NCBI GenBank assembly: GCA_902628925.1
Contig: CACOPA010000002.1
Location: 127,474-191,473, forward strand
Direction of reading: 5' to 3'
DNA: 64,000 nucleotides
DNA from: an uncultured SAR86 cluster bacterium
GTDB taxonomy: Bacteria; Pseudomonadota; Gammaproteobacteria; Magnimaribacterales; D2472
A model generated the notes under the pieces. It was not told where the DNA came from. It was given only the letters and a program-made list of their open reading frames with translations, and searched no databases. Shown here piece by piece: positions 17,630 through 25,890 of this stretch. A program made the position numbers and the translations under genes. The first letter of the stretch is position 1. Each line of letters begins with the position of its first letter.

Positions 17630-18027
17630 CAATTAGATCCTCCAAGCTGATAGAGTATTTTTTTAGATTCAAGCACACCATCAGGAGTTTTAAGAATTGC
17701 CTCACCTAACAATGATACTTCTTTTTCTGGGGTATATTTAATTTGTTTTGCTTCTCCAAAAATCTTTTCAGGATTCTCAAGATTAATTCTTGCAGGATTT
17801 CCCTTGATAGAAATTACTTCATCAATCATGGAAATCGTTGCAGTTGTTCCAGATATTTGAAAATCATCAGAGATCATGGATATCGTTCCATCAAGTGACA
17901 TTATTTTGTTGCTTGGATCATAATCAATAACTTCAGCATTTATCTTAAATTCATTTTGATTAGCACTAGCATAATGGCTTACCAGAATCACGACTGTTAG
18001 ACAAAAAAGATTGAAAATAGATCTCAT
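17629..18027 (-). CDS. lptA: LptA-like periplasmic LPS transport protein
   Basis: A short protein of 132 residues with a signal peptide (residues 1-22, cleavage likely after ASA) and a single OstA/LptA beta-jellyroll (VIDYDPSNKIMSLDGTISM, GEAKQIKYTPEKEV). LptA monomers form the bridge that carries LPS across the periplasm. E. coli LptA is about 185 residues, so this is a compact version. Position between kdsD and lptB confirms the call. kdsC and lptC, which normally lie between kdsD and lptA, are missing. It overlaps kdsD by four bases. Confidence 0.9.
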   Translation of the reverse strand: MRSIFNLFCLTVVILVSHYASANQNEFKINAEVIDYDPSNKIMSLDGTISMISDDFQISGTTATISMIDEVISIKGNPARINLENPEKIFGEAKQIKYTPEKEVSLLGEAILKTPDGVLESKKILYQLGGSN

Positions 18028-18989
18028 AAAATGCCAAATTCAAGAAGCTGATGCATTGTTATGACAGAGGGTTGTTTATTTTGATTAAGGACATTGAGTG
18101 TAAAGATTTTGTTATTCTCCATGAGGGTTGCGGCGTCTATGGCAAGATCATTTTCAGAAATGCTAATAAATTCTTTTGTCATAACACTTGATACAGAGTT
18201 ATTCTCAATGTCAATTTCTTGATTTAGTGCTCTTCTAAGATCTCCATCAGTAAATATACCAACAACTTCTTTATTGTTTACAACAAGAGCCATGCCAAGC
18301 TTTTTAGAGGTAATCTCAAGAATTGTATCTTTTATGCTTGAGTCAATTTCAACGCACGGAACTTTATTTCCACTAATAGCAAGGTCACTAACATATGTCG
18401 TTAATTTTTTGCCTAATTCACCTGCGGGATGAGATTTTGCAAAATCTTCGCTAGAAAAGTTTTTTTCTTCAATTAAAGAAATTGCCAATGCATCTCCAAT
18501 TACCATCGATGCAGTGGTTGAACTTGTAGGCGCAAGGTCATGTGGACAAGCTTCTTTTTCAACTTGAACTTTCAAGTGCACTGAAGATGCTTTTGCAATA
18601 GAGGAATCAGCATTACCCGTTATAGAAAAGATATCTGAAGTCATTCTCTTTAAGGCAGGCAAAATCTCAGTAACTTCTTTTGTTTCACCAGAATTTGAAA
18701 AGATTAAGACCGCATCATCCTTTGCGATCATTCCAAGATCACCATGAGCCGCTTCAGTTGGATGAATAAAAAAAGACGGTGTTCCAGTACTTGCTAATGT
18801 TGCAGAAACTTTCTGGCCCACATGTCCTGACTTGCCAACACCCATGACAATTAGCTTTCCTTTAAGGAGAGATATTTTTTTACCAATTTCTGCAAAAGAT
18901 TTGTCAATTTGACTGCTTAGAGATGAAATTGAATCTGCTTGTATTTCAATAGTCTTTTTTGCTGAACTGATAAATTTATTAGTACTCAT
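18024..18989 (-). CDS. kdsD: Arabinose-5-phosphate isomerase
   Basis: It converts ribulose 5-phosphate to arabinose 5-phosphate, the first step to Kdo in LPS. The SIS domain (residues about 30-170) has GVGKSGHVGQKVSATLASTG and FIHPTEAAHGDLGMI, including the zinc/active-site histidines, and a CBS pair follows (about 200-321). At 321 residues it is full length. kdsA for the next Kdo step is at 51824-52651. It is divergent from mlaC with 31 bases between the starts. Confidence 0.96.
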   Translation of the reverse strand: MSTNKFISSAKKTIEIQADSISSLSSQIDKSFAEIGKKISLLKGKLIVMGVGKSGHVGQKVSATLASTGTPSFFIHPTEAAHGDLGMIAKDDAVLIFSNSGETKEVTEILPALKRMTSDIFSITGNADSSIAKASSVHLKVQVEKEACPHDLAPTSSTTASMVIGDALAISLIEEKNFSSEDFAKSHPAGELGKKLTTYVSDLAISGNKVPCVEIDSSIKDTILEITSKKLGMALVVNNKEVVGIFTDGDLRRALNQEIDIENNSVSSVMTKEFISISENDLAIDAATLMENNKIFTLNVLNQNKQPSVITMHQLLEFGIL

Positions 18990-19013
18990 ATTGAAATCTT
19001 AACCTAACACTAA

Positions 19014-19022
19014 TGTTATAAT
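19014..19022 (+). promoter_or_regulatory. Extended -10 promoter overlapping the mlaC start
   Basis: TGTTATAAT at 19014-19022 is a perfect extended -10 (TGn-TATAAT). Transcription would begin near 19029, that is, at or just before the second in-frame ATG (19030). No good -35 lies at normal spacing: TTGAAA at 18991-18996 is 20 bases away. The upstream ATG at 19021 overlaps the box itself. Confidence 0.55.
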
Positions 19023-19635
19023 GAAGGGAATGAAAAAAGTTTTTATATACGCATTCTCATTATTATTGTTAGTCCCGGCAAATAGTAGTGAGATAAACCC
19101 ACAAACCTTTATCGATAGCAATGCTCAGTCAATGGTGCAAGTTATAGTTAATAATCAAGATTTATTTGAATCTGATCCCGATCTCTTTAAAAAAAAGATA
19201 AAAGATATTTTTGAACCCATGGTCGACTTTAGAAGAGTTTCAGCTAGCGTTATGGGTAAGGAGAATTATTTAAAGTCTTCAGTTGAACAAAGATCAGAAT
19301 TTATCGAAGTATTTAAAAACTCTTTGCTTGATACATATGCCTCTACTTTAGCTCAGTGGGGAGATCAAAAAATAGTCACTAACTTCACAAATAAAATTAC
19401 ATTTAAAAAAATTGAGGATGTAAATCAAGATTTGCTTACTGAGTCAAACTCTTATCCAATTACCTATAAAGTTAGAAAATCAGGTGAAGGCTGGAAAATT
19501 ATTAATATTATTGTTAACGGCGTTAATCTTGGCCTAACTTTTAGAAATCAGTTCAGAGCTCTTGCAGAAGAATTTAATGGTGATATTGACAAAGTAATTC
19601 TGAACTGGACTTCAGATGCAAATATACCTGAATAA
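19021..19635 (+). CDS. mlaC: MlaC-like periplasmic phospholipid-binding protein
   Basis: MlaC ferries phospholipids between the outer-membrane MlaA and the inner-membrane MlaFEDB complex. An N-terminal signal peptide (to about ANS at residue 23) is followed by the Tgt2/MlaC domain (FEPMVDFRRVSASVMGK; QRSEFIEVFKNSLLDTYASTL; GWKIINIIVNGVNLG). It has 204 residues from ATG 19021. An ATG three codons later (19030) is equally possible and fits the promoter position better. Normally mlaF, E and D come before and mlaB after it; here it stands alone, followed by ibaG through TAATG. Confidence 0.92.
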   Translation: MKGMKKVFIYAFSLLLLVPANSSEINPQTFIDSNAQSMVQVIVNNQDLFESDPDLFKKKIKDIFEPMVDFRRVSASVMGKENYLKSSVEQRSEFIEVFKNSLLDTYASTLAQWGDQKIVTNFTNKITFKKIEDVNQDLLTESNSYPITYKVRKSGEGWKIINIIVNGVNLGLTFRNQFRALAEEFNGDIDKVILNWTSDANIPE

Positions 19636-19877
19636 TGGATCATGAAAAAATTAAAAGTATCTTGGAGGCTAACCTTCAAGATTCTGAGGTAATTCTATCT
19701 AATTCTGACTGCAATCTAACACTTACAATAGTTTCCGATAAATTTATTGGGCAAAAGGTGCTCAATAGGCATAAAGAAGTTTTATCACATCTCAAGGAAT
19801 CTTTCTCCTCGGGAGAACTCCATGCATTAAGTATAAAGACTTTGACCAAAGAGGAGTTCACTCTTGGAAAAACTTAA
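19635..19877 (+). CDS. ibaG: BolA-family protein IbaG
   Basis: BolA-type proteins partner monothiol glutaredoxins in iron-sulfur cluster handling. The 80 residues carry the fold's conserved GQKVLNRHKEV and the C-terminal ELHALSIKTLT motif with its histidine. The location directly before murA, with mlaC upstream, is the ibaG (yrbA) position. It overlaps murA by 14 bases. Confidence 0.92.
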   Translation: MDHEKIKSILEANLQDSEVILSNSDCNLTLTIVSDKFIGQKVLNRHKEVLSHLKESFSSGELHALSIKTLTKEEFTLGKT

Positions 19878-21120
19878 GATTATTGGTGGTTCAAGATTAG
19901 AGGGATCAATAGAGTGCTCAGGCTCTAAAAATGCTGCTTTACCAATACTAGCTGCATCAATACTATCTGATAAAACTATTACTTTTGATAACTTGCCTTA
20001 TTTACAAGACATAACAACCATGTTTGAGCTACTTGGCTCAATGGGAGTAGATATAGTTTTAGATGAGTCAATGAAGTTTTCTGTTGATTCATCAAATATT
20101 AAAAACTTTGAAGCCCGATATGAGCTTGTTAAGACCATGAGGGCCTCAATACTAGTTTTGGGCGCTTTGTTGGGAAGGTATGGTCAAGCAAAAATTGCTT
20201 TACCTGGTGGGTGTGCTATAGGAACAAGACCAGTGAACTTCCATTTAATTGCTCTTGAACAAATGGGTGCTGAAATAGAATTAGATGGTGGTTATATAGT
20301 TGCAAAAGCTAAAAAGCTTAGTGGAGCCGATATAACTTTTGGAGGTGTGACTGTAACTGGTACTGAAAATTTAATAATGGCTGCTGTTTTGGCTGACGGA
20401 GAAACTATCTTAAGAAATGCTGCTAGAGAACCCGAGGTGGTAGATTTAACAAATTTTCTTAATTCTATTGGTGCAAAAATTGAGGGAGCCGGTACTGATG
20501 AAATTCATATAACTGGAGTTGCAGAGTTAAAAGGTGGAGACTGCTTCATTCCTTCAGATAGAATCGAGGCTGGAACATATCTTGCAGCTGCTACGCTTAC
20601 AAATGGGTGCATTACGGTTAACAAAGTTGACCCGAATAGACTAGAAAATATTCTCTCTAAACTTAGACTTTGTGGTGCAGATATCAAAACAACAAACCAA
20701 TCTGTCTCCATTGAAATGAATAAGGACATCAATCCTGTAGACATTCAAACTCAACCCTTTCCTGGATTTCCTACAGATATGCAAGCTCAATTCACAGTTA
20801 TAAATGCTCTATCAAAAGGATCATCAGTTATTACCGAAAATGTTTTTGAAAATCGTTTTATGCACGTTCAAGAATTAGTTCGTATGGGTTGCAATATTTC
20901 CATACAAGGAAAAAATGCATTTATTCAGGGAGTTAAAGCAATTACAGGTGCCCAAGTAATGGCTACAGATCTGAGGGCATCCGCCTGTCTGATTCTGGCA
21001 GGATTATGTGCTGAAGGCGAAACAATAGTTGATCGAATCTATCATATAGACAGAGGTTATGAGAGGATAGAAGAAAAGCTCTCCTACTTGGGAGCAAACA
21101 TAGTTAGACTACCTAGATAG
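19864..21120 (+). CDS. murA: UDP-N-acetylglucosamine 1-carboxyvinyltransferase
   Basis: MurA transfers enolpyruvate to UDP-GlcNAc, the first committed peptidoglycan step. SGSKNAALPILAASIL near the N-terminus is the substrate region. The active-site loop LPGGCAIGTRPVNFH carries the cysteine that fosfomycin attacks. At 418 residues it is complete. The start is TTG at 19864 inside ibaG; the next codons (EKLKIIGGSRLEG) align with the usual N-terminus and no ATG is close. The end overlaps convergent degS by eight bases. Confidence 0.97.
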   Translation: MEKLKIIGGSRLEGSIECSGSKNAALPILAASILSDKTITFDNLPYLQDITTMFELLGSMGVDIVLDESMKFSVDSSNIKNFEARYELVKTMRASILVLGALLGRYGQAKIALPGGCAIGTRPVNFHLIALEQMGAEIELDGGYIVAKAKKLSGADITFGGVTVTGTENLIMAAVLADGETILRNAAREPEVVDLTNFLNSIGAKIEGAGTDEIHITGVAELKGGDCFIPSDRIEAGTYLAAATLTNGCITVNKVDPNRLENILSKLRLCGADIKTTNQSVSIEMNKDINPVDIQTQPFPGFPTDMQAQFTVINALSKGSSVITENVFENRFMHVQELVRMGCNISIQGKNAFIQGVKAITGAQVMATDLRASACLILAGLCAEGETIVDRIYHIDRGYERIEEKLSYLGANIVRLPR

Positions 21121-22093
21121 ACTCAGTCTTAATTTTGTAAGAGTGCAATTTACCCTTATCATCCAAAAGAGTTAAGCTTATCTCATCACCTGGAAATGCA
21201 TTTTCTAGTACTAGCCTTAACTTTTCTAAACTCATGGGCTCTTCATTTATTTTAAGGATGCATAATCTTTCATGTGTTTCAAATAAATCTAAGATTGGAC
21301 CACTTGAATAATTAACGATCTCCCCACAATATTTAAGCTGATTGTTATGCAAAATTCTTATTGAACGGATAGAAAAATTTCCAAGGGATGCTTTCTTTGC
21401 AAGACCAAACTTAATTATTTCAGAAGCTATATCGGAAAGCTTATCAACTGGTAAAGCAAAGCTTATGCCCGAAAAAGAGCCTGTTGTTGAAAAAATTTTT
21501 GAAGTAATTCCAACCAATTCTCCATTTTCATTAATCAATGCTCCGCCTGAATTTCCTGGGTTTACTGCAGCATCAGTCTGTATGAGCTCAAGATATGGGT
21601 TTCCAGTATTTCTATTATTAGCACTTACAATTCCTGATGTAACGGTTAAACCAAGCCCAAATGGATCGCCTATTGCATAAACTTTGTCACCAACACTTAT
21701 TAAATTTTTTTTTGCAAAGACAATTGAATTTAAATTCAACTCATTTTCATTAGTAACTTTAAGTATGGCTAAATCCGAGCGTTTATCAAAGCCAATTAAA
21801 TTTGCATCTAGAATAATGCCATCATTGGTCTCCACTACAAAGCTTTGTATCCCACTAATAACATGAAGGTTTGTTGCTATATGCCCATCATCGGAGATAA
21901 TTACTCCTGAACCAATATGCCTTGCATTGAAAGCTGATGACCGAGTTGGTTTTGTTTTAATGATCACAACAGATTTAATTATTGTTTCAAAATTTAGATC
22001 ATTTCTATCAATTGAGAAGTGAAATATACTAAACACGGCTAGAGCCGCCACCGCAACCGAGATAACTGATTTGAAATTAAGATTAATCGCCAT
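21113..22093 (-). CDS. degS: DegS/AlgW-like membrane-anchored serine protease
   Basis: DegS cuts the anti-sigma factor RseA to start the sigma-E envelope-stress response. An N-terminal membrane anchor (residues 8-26) precedes a trypsin-like domain with His77 (HIATNLHVISG), Asp107 (SDLAILKV) and Ser182 (NPGNSGGAL), so the triad is complete. One short and diverged PDZ-like domain covers roughly 245-326. At 326 residues it is slightly shorter than E. coli DegS. No rseA or rpoE gene is in the window. Another HtrA-type role is possible. Confidence 0.88.
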   Translation of the reverse strand: MAINLNFKSVISVAVAALAVFSIFHFSIDRNDLNFETIIKSVVIIKTKPTRSSAFNARHIGSGVIISDDGHIATNLHVISGIQSFVVETNDGIILDANLIGFDKRSDLAILKVTNENELNLNSIVFAKKNLISVGDKVYAIGDPFGLGLTVTSGIVSANNRNTGNPYLELIQTDAAVNPGNSGGALINENGELVGITSKIFSTTGSFSGISFALPVDKLSDIASEIIKFGLAKKASLGNFSIRSIRILHNNQLKYCGEIVNYSSGPILDLFETHERLCILKINEEPMSLEKLRLVLENAFPGDEISLTLLDDKGKLHSYKIKTESI

Positions 22094-22104
22094 AATTTAA
22101 AAAG

Positions 22105-23136
22105 ATGATATCAAAATCTATTCTAGATGAATTCCAAAAAAAGGACATTAAGCTAGATTCTAAACAAGTAGAATTTTTGAACTTTATTGAAGTTTCTATT
22201 AATAAGCGAAACAAAAAAATTTTTAGTTTTCTGAGATCCAAAAAAATCCCAAGCATCTATCTTTATGGCGGAGTAGGAATTGGTAAAACTATCCTTTTGA
22301 AAAGCATTGCAAGTAAGCTAAACCAAGAATTTGAATTTATTCACTTTACTAACTTTATGAACCTCATAAAAAAGAAGCTTGATAAATTAGATGGTCAAAA
22401 AAATCCATTAGATAAAGTCATAGATAAGCTTAAAGATCAAAAAAGACTAATATTTATTGATGAGTTTCAGGTAGAGGATGTGGCCGATGCAATGATAATT
22501 GCAGAAATTATCCCAAAAATTTATTTAAACGAAATCCCTTTATTCATCTCTTCTAATTCAAGTATAGATGAGCTTTATCAAAATGGTCTTCAGAGAGAAA
22601 AATTAATCAAATCTCTTCAATTTATAAAAAATGATTTTCTATACCATCATTTGGATTCAACAAAAGATTATAGAAAAACAAATTCATCTCTTCTTAACAT
22701 GGATTCATCCAATGAAAATGAAATTATTAAATTAATTGAAAGCTATTTTGGTGAGAGGGTTAAATTAGATAGTGAGTTAATTTTGAATGATAGAAAGTTC
22801 CCTGTAAAAGGTTTTACAGCACAATGCCTTTGGATAGATCTTGAAAGTTTTTTTTCATCACCTGTTGCAACTCAAGATTTCAATTTTTTATGCAGAGATT
22901 TTAATTGGATTTTTTTAAGTAATATTTCAAAATTTAACGATGAATCAATGGATTTGGTCAGAAGGCTAATAGCTTTTATTGACATAGCATATATTGCTAA
23001 TACAAAAATAAAGTTTTTTTATCCTGTAGCAGATTTACCTCATATATATAATGGCAAAGGACTTTTAAATTTGTGGGAGAGAACAGCAAGTAGATTGATT
23101 GAAATGTCATCCCGAGAATACATCACAAAAAATTAA
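22105..23136 (+). CDS. zapE: Cell division ATPase ZapE (AFG1 family)
   Basis: ZapE is an AAA-type ATPase that acts at the late Z-ring. The Walker A loop YLYGGVGIGKTILLKSI and the Walker B region RLIFIDEFQVEDVADAMI are the AFG1 signatures. At 343 residues it is slightly shorter than in E. coli. The start ATG is only 11 bases from the divergent degS start, so at least one promoter must lie inside a coding region. The position between degS and rplM matches pseudomonads. Confidence 0.93.
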   Translation: MISKSILDEFQKKDIKLDSKQVEFLNFIEVSINKRNKKIFSFLRSKKIPSIYLYGGVGIGKTILLKSIASKLNQEFEFIHFTNFMNLIKKKLDKLDGQKNPLDKVIDKLKDQKRLIFIDEFQVEDVADAMIIAEIIPKIYLNEIPLFISSNSSIDELYQNGLQREKLIKSLQFIKNDFLYHHLDSTKDYRKTNSSLLNMDSSNENEIIKLIESYFGERVKLDSELILNDRKFPVKGFTAQCLWIDLESFFSSPVATQDFNFLCRDFNWIFLSNISKFNDESMDLVRRLIAFIDIAYIANTKIKFFYPVADLPHIYNGKGLLNLWERTASRLIEMSSREYITKN

Positions 23137-23154
23137 TTCTTCGAGCATAATCTG

Positions 23155-23183
23155 TTGATTAAATGCTCATGAAACATTAATAT
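23155..23183 (+). promoter_or_regulatory. rplM-rpsI promoter
   Basis: TTGATT (23155-23160) and TAATAT (23178-23183) are 17 bases apart. Transcription would start near 23190 and give a leader of about 16 bases without a Shine-Dalgarno match. An inverted repeat, GAGCAT (23143-23148) and ATGCTC (23163-23168), flanks the -35 box and could be an operator. Confidence 0.6.
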
Positions 23184-23205
23184 TCACGTCTATTTTTAGA
23201 AACAA

Positions 23206-23640
23206 ATGAAAACAGAATCATTAAACAAGCAATCAGTAGATCCAAAGTGGTATGTTGTGGATGCTAAGGGGCAAATTCTTGGACGATTTGCCACTAAATT
23301 AGCTGATAGGCTTCGTGGTAAAGATAAACCAACCTTTACTCCTCATACTGATGGAGGAGACTTCGTAGTGGTCATCAATGCAGAAAAAGTAGCTGTTACT
23401 GGAAGCAAGTATGATAAGAAAACTTATTACAGACATTCACAGTATCCTGGAGGACTTAAAGAAACAACCCTTAAAGAAATGATTGATAAAAACCCTGAGG
23501 AAGTTATTAGGCTCGCTGTAAAAGGCATGCTCCCTAAAAATAAGCTAAGTAATCAAATTATCAAGAAATTAAAAATCTATTCTGGTTCAAATCATCCGCA
23601 TGATTCACAACAACCTGAAATCTGGAAACCAATTAAATGA
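23206..23640 (+). CDS. rplM: Large ribosomal subunit protein L13
   Basis: Ribosomal protein L13, with [20 protein letters not shown] near the N-terminus and [11 protein letters not shown] in the middle, both typical. At 144 residues it is normal length. It overlaps rpsI by four bases (ATGA) in the universal L13-S9 operon. In E. coli L13 represses its own operon; no comparable leader structure is obvious here because the leader is very short. Confidence 0.98.
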   Translation: MKTESLNKQSVDPKWYVVDAKGQILGRFATKLADRLRGKDKPTFTPHTDGGDFVVVINAEKVAVTGSKYDKKTYYRHSQYPGGLKETTLKEMIDKNPEEVIRLAVKGMLPKNKLSNQIIKKLKIYSGSNHPHDSQQPEIWKPIK

Positions 23641-24026
23641 GTGAAATTCATTATGCTACGGGCAGAAGGAAGACTTCCTCTGCAAGAGTTTATCTGACCA
23701 AAGGAAAGGGAGATATTACTGTTAATAGTAAACCTCTATGTGAATACTTTGGCAGACAGGTTGCTCAGATGCTTGTCATGCAACCTTTGAAACTAACTGA
23801 TTTAGATGAAAAAGTTAACATCAAAGTTATGGTCAAGGGCGGCGGTAGTTTTGGTCAAGCAGGTGCAATCAGGCATGGCATATCTAGAGCTCTAATTGAG
23901 TATGATGAAGAGCTTAGACCTCAACTCAAAAAAGCTGGTTTATTGACCAGAGATCCGAGGAAAGTTGAAAGGAAAAAACCTGGCTTGAAGAAGGCTAGAA
24001 AGAGCTCTCAATTCTCAAAACGGTAG
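23637..24026 (+). CDS. rpsI: Small ribosomal subunit protein S9
   Basis: Ribosomal protein S9, 129 residues, with [15 protein letters not shown] at the start and the basic C-terminal tail ending in [11 protein letters not shown]. The final arginine reaches the P-site tRNA in known ribosomes. It is coupled to rplM by ATGA. A tandem repeat follows before petA. Confidence 0.98.
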   Translation: MSEIHYATGRRKTSSARVYLTKGKGDITVNSKPLCEYFGRQVAQMLVMQPLKLTDLDEKVNIKVMVKGGGSFGQAGAIRHGISRALIEYDEELRPQLKKAGLLTRDPRKVERKKPGLKKARKSSQFSKR

Positions 24027-24031
24027 TGGTT

Positions 24032-24082
24032 TATATAGACTAATTATATTAGAATAGTATATAGACTAATTATATTAGAATA
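24032..24082 (+). repeat. Two tandem copies of a 25-base AT-rich unit (period 26) between rpsI and petA
   Basis: The identical unit (begins TATATAGACTAATTATATTA) occupies 24032-24056 and 24058-24082, with a single G between the copies. It ends 12 bases before the petA ATG. Each copy contains TATATT, a possible -10, and TAGACT, a weak -35-like hexamer. The duplication therefore sits where the petABC promoter should be. Confidence 0.9.
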
Positions 24083-24094
24083 TAAGTCCCAATT

Positions 24095-24685
24095 ATGTCC
24101 GAAACCGTCGTAAATGATAATAGAAGAAAGGTTCTAATAGGTATGACTGCTGCCTTAGGGGCTGCTGGCGTTCCCTTTGCTGCAACACCATTTATTGCTG
24201 CTTGGAATCCAAGTGCTAAGGCGAAAGCATTAGGTGCAGCGGTTAAAGTCGATATTTCAAAAATTGAAGAAGGGCAGATTGTTCAGGTGGCCTGGAGAAA
24301 GCAACCGGTATTTGTTTTGCGGCATACAAAAAGTTCCATTTCTAATTTATCATCTGTTGAAACTAAGCTTGCAGATCCAAACTCACTAGCAATCGACGAG
24401 CCATATAGAGATCTTTATCCAACCAGATCAAAAAGTAATGAATTTTCTATACTTGCCGGAGTATGTACACATCTTGGATGTTCCCCAAAGTATCATCCTG
24501 AGGTTGAGCCAAAGCCATGGGATGCAACTTGGACAGGGGGATTCTTTTGCCCCTGCCATGGTTCGATGTTTGATATAGTTGGCAGGGTTTTCAAGGGCGT
24601 CCCAGCACCAACCAATCTAAAGGTGCCGCCTCATAATTTTCAGGGGTCAATTTTAACAATTGGAGAGGATAAGGAGATTTCATAA
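24095..24685 (+). CDS. petA: Ubiquinol-cytochrome c reductase iron-sulfur (Rieske) subunit
   Basis: The Rieske protein passes electrons from ubiquinol to cytochrome c1. The two cluster-binding loops are CTHLGC and CPCHGS. A twin-arginine-type N-terminus (NRRKVLIGMTAALG) and one membrane helix anchor it for Tat export of the folded protein. At 196 residues it is normal length. It shares one base with petB (TAATG). Confidence 0.98.
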   Translation: MSETVVNDNRRKVLIGMTAALGAAGVPFAATPFIAAWNPSAKAKALGAAVKVDISKIEEGQIVQVAWRKQPVFVLRHTKSSISNLSSVETKLADPNSLAIDEPYRDLYPTRSKSNEFSILAGVCTHLGCSPKYHPEVEPKPWDATWTGGFFCPCHGSMFDIVGRVFKGVPAPTNLKVPPHNFQGSILTIGEDKEIS

Positions 24686-25890
24686 TGAATACTGTATTTA
24701 AGTGGTTTAACGATCGATTACCAATAGTTAATACATTTGAAAGACATCTTTCAAAACATCCCGTTCCCAAGAAAGTTAATTTCTGGTATTTGTTTGGCGC
24801 ATTAGCATCAGTTGTCTTGGTAATACAGATCATTTCTGGGATTTGGCTCATGATGCCTTATCAAAATACAGAAGAGGGAGCTTTCTCATCAATTGAGTTT
24901 ATTATGCGTGATGTAGATTATGGATGGGTAATCAGGTACATGCATACTACTGGCGCATCCATGTTTTTCGCAGTTGTGTATCTGCATATGTTCAGAGGGC
25001 TTTTGTACGGATCTTATAAAAAACCAAGAGAACTTGTTTGGATTTTTGGAATGACGATCTATCTTGTGATGATGGCTGAAGGTTTTCTGGGGTATGTATT
25101 ACCTTATGGCCAAATGTCTTATTGGGGAGCGCAAGTCATAATTTCTCTTTTTGGAGCAATTCCTTATATTGGTGAATCTTTGGAGGTATGGGTAAGAGGA
25201 GACTATTATATTTCTGGATCTACGGTTTCAAGGTTTTTTGCCCTGCATGTAGTTGCATTACCTCTTATGTTAATTGCTCTTGTTTTTATGCATTTGGTTG
25301 CTTTGCATGAGGTTGGTGCTGGAAACCCAGAAGGCATAGATATTGAAGAGCACCTTGATGAAGATGGGGTCCCACTTGATAGTGTTCCTTTCTTTCCATA
25401 CAAAGTCTTAAATGCCCTAGTTGGCATCGGCGTTTTTATGACAGTTTTTTCAATAATAATGTTCTTTTTTCCAGAGGCTGGAGGATATTTTATTGAAAAG
25501 GCTAATTTTGAAGAAGCTAATCCACTTAGTACCCCAGAACACATAGCTCCCGTTTGGTACTATTCACCTTACTATGCAATGCTCAGAGCTGTTCCGGATA
25601 AACTTGGAGGATTGATTGTCATGGCAGGCGCCATTGCAATTTTATTTGTGGTGCCATGGCTAGATAGGAGCAAAGTTAACTCAATTAGATATAAAGGTAT
25701 CTTTAGTAAAATCGCCATCTCTTTATTTGCAATCAGCTTTCTTACCCTAGGCTATCTTGGAACTGTCCCAGTTACTGAATTAAGGACTTTGATGAGCGTT
25801 ATCTGTACCGCTATCTATTTTCTATTCTTCTTTTTGATGCCAATTTACACATCTCTTGAAACTACAAAGCAGCCTCCCAAGAGATTATGA
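24685..25890 (+). CDS. petB: Cytochrome b of the bc1 complex
   Basis: The membrane core of complex III, 401 residues, with eight hydrophobic helices, haem-ligand histidines in RYMHTTGASMFF and ALHVVALPLM, and a quinone-site stretch related to PEWY (here PVWYYSPYYAML). The N-terminus (NWYLFG-like NFWYLFGALASVVLV) is typical. It overlaps petC by four bases. Confidence 0.98.
   Translation: MNTVFKWFNDRLPIVNTFERHLSKHPVPKKVNFWYLFGALASVVLVIQIISGIWLMMPYQNTEEGAFSSIEFIMRDVDYGWVIRYMHTTGASMFFAVVYLHMFRGLLYGSYKKPRELVWIFGMTIYLVMMAEGFLGYVLPYGQMSYWGAQVIISLFGAIPYIGESLEVWVRGDYYISGSTVSRFFALHVVALPLMLIALVFMHLVALHEVGAGNPEGIDIEEHLDEDGVPLDSVPFFPYKVLNALVGIGVFMTVFSIIMFFFPEAGGYFIEKANFEEANPLSTPEHIAPVWYYSPYYAMLRAVPDKLGGLIVMAGAIAILFVVPWLDRSKVNSIRYKGIFSKIAISLFAISFLTLGYLGTVPVTELRTLMSVICTAIYFLFFFLMPIYTSLETTKQPPKRL

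Noticed and set aside
17627..17632. TTG at 17632 as the lptB start
   Set aside because: The ATG one codon downstream forms TGATG with the lptA stop and is the more usual start.
24032..24082. A possible CRISPR array or attachment-site repeat
   Set aside because: There are only two copies, one base apart, with no spacer of normal length and no cas genes; it is a simple tandem duplication.
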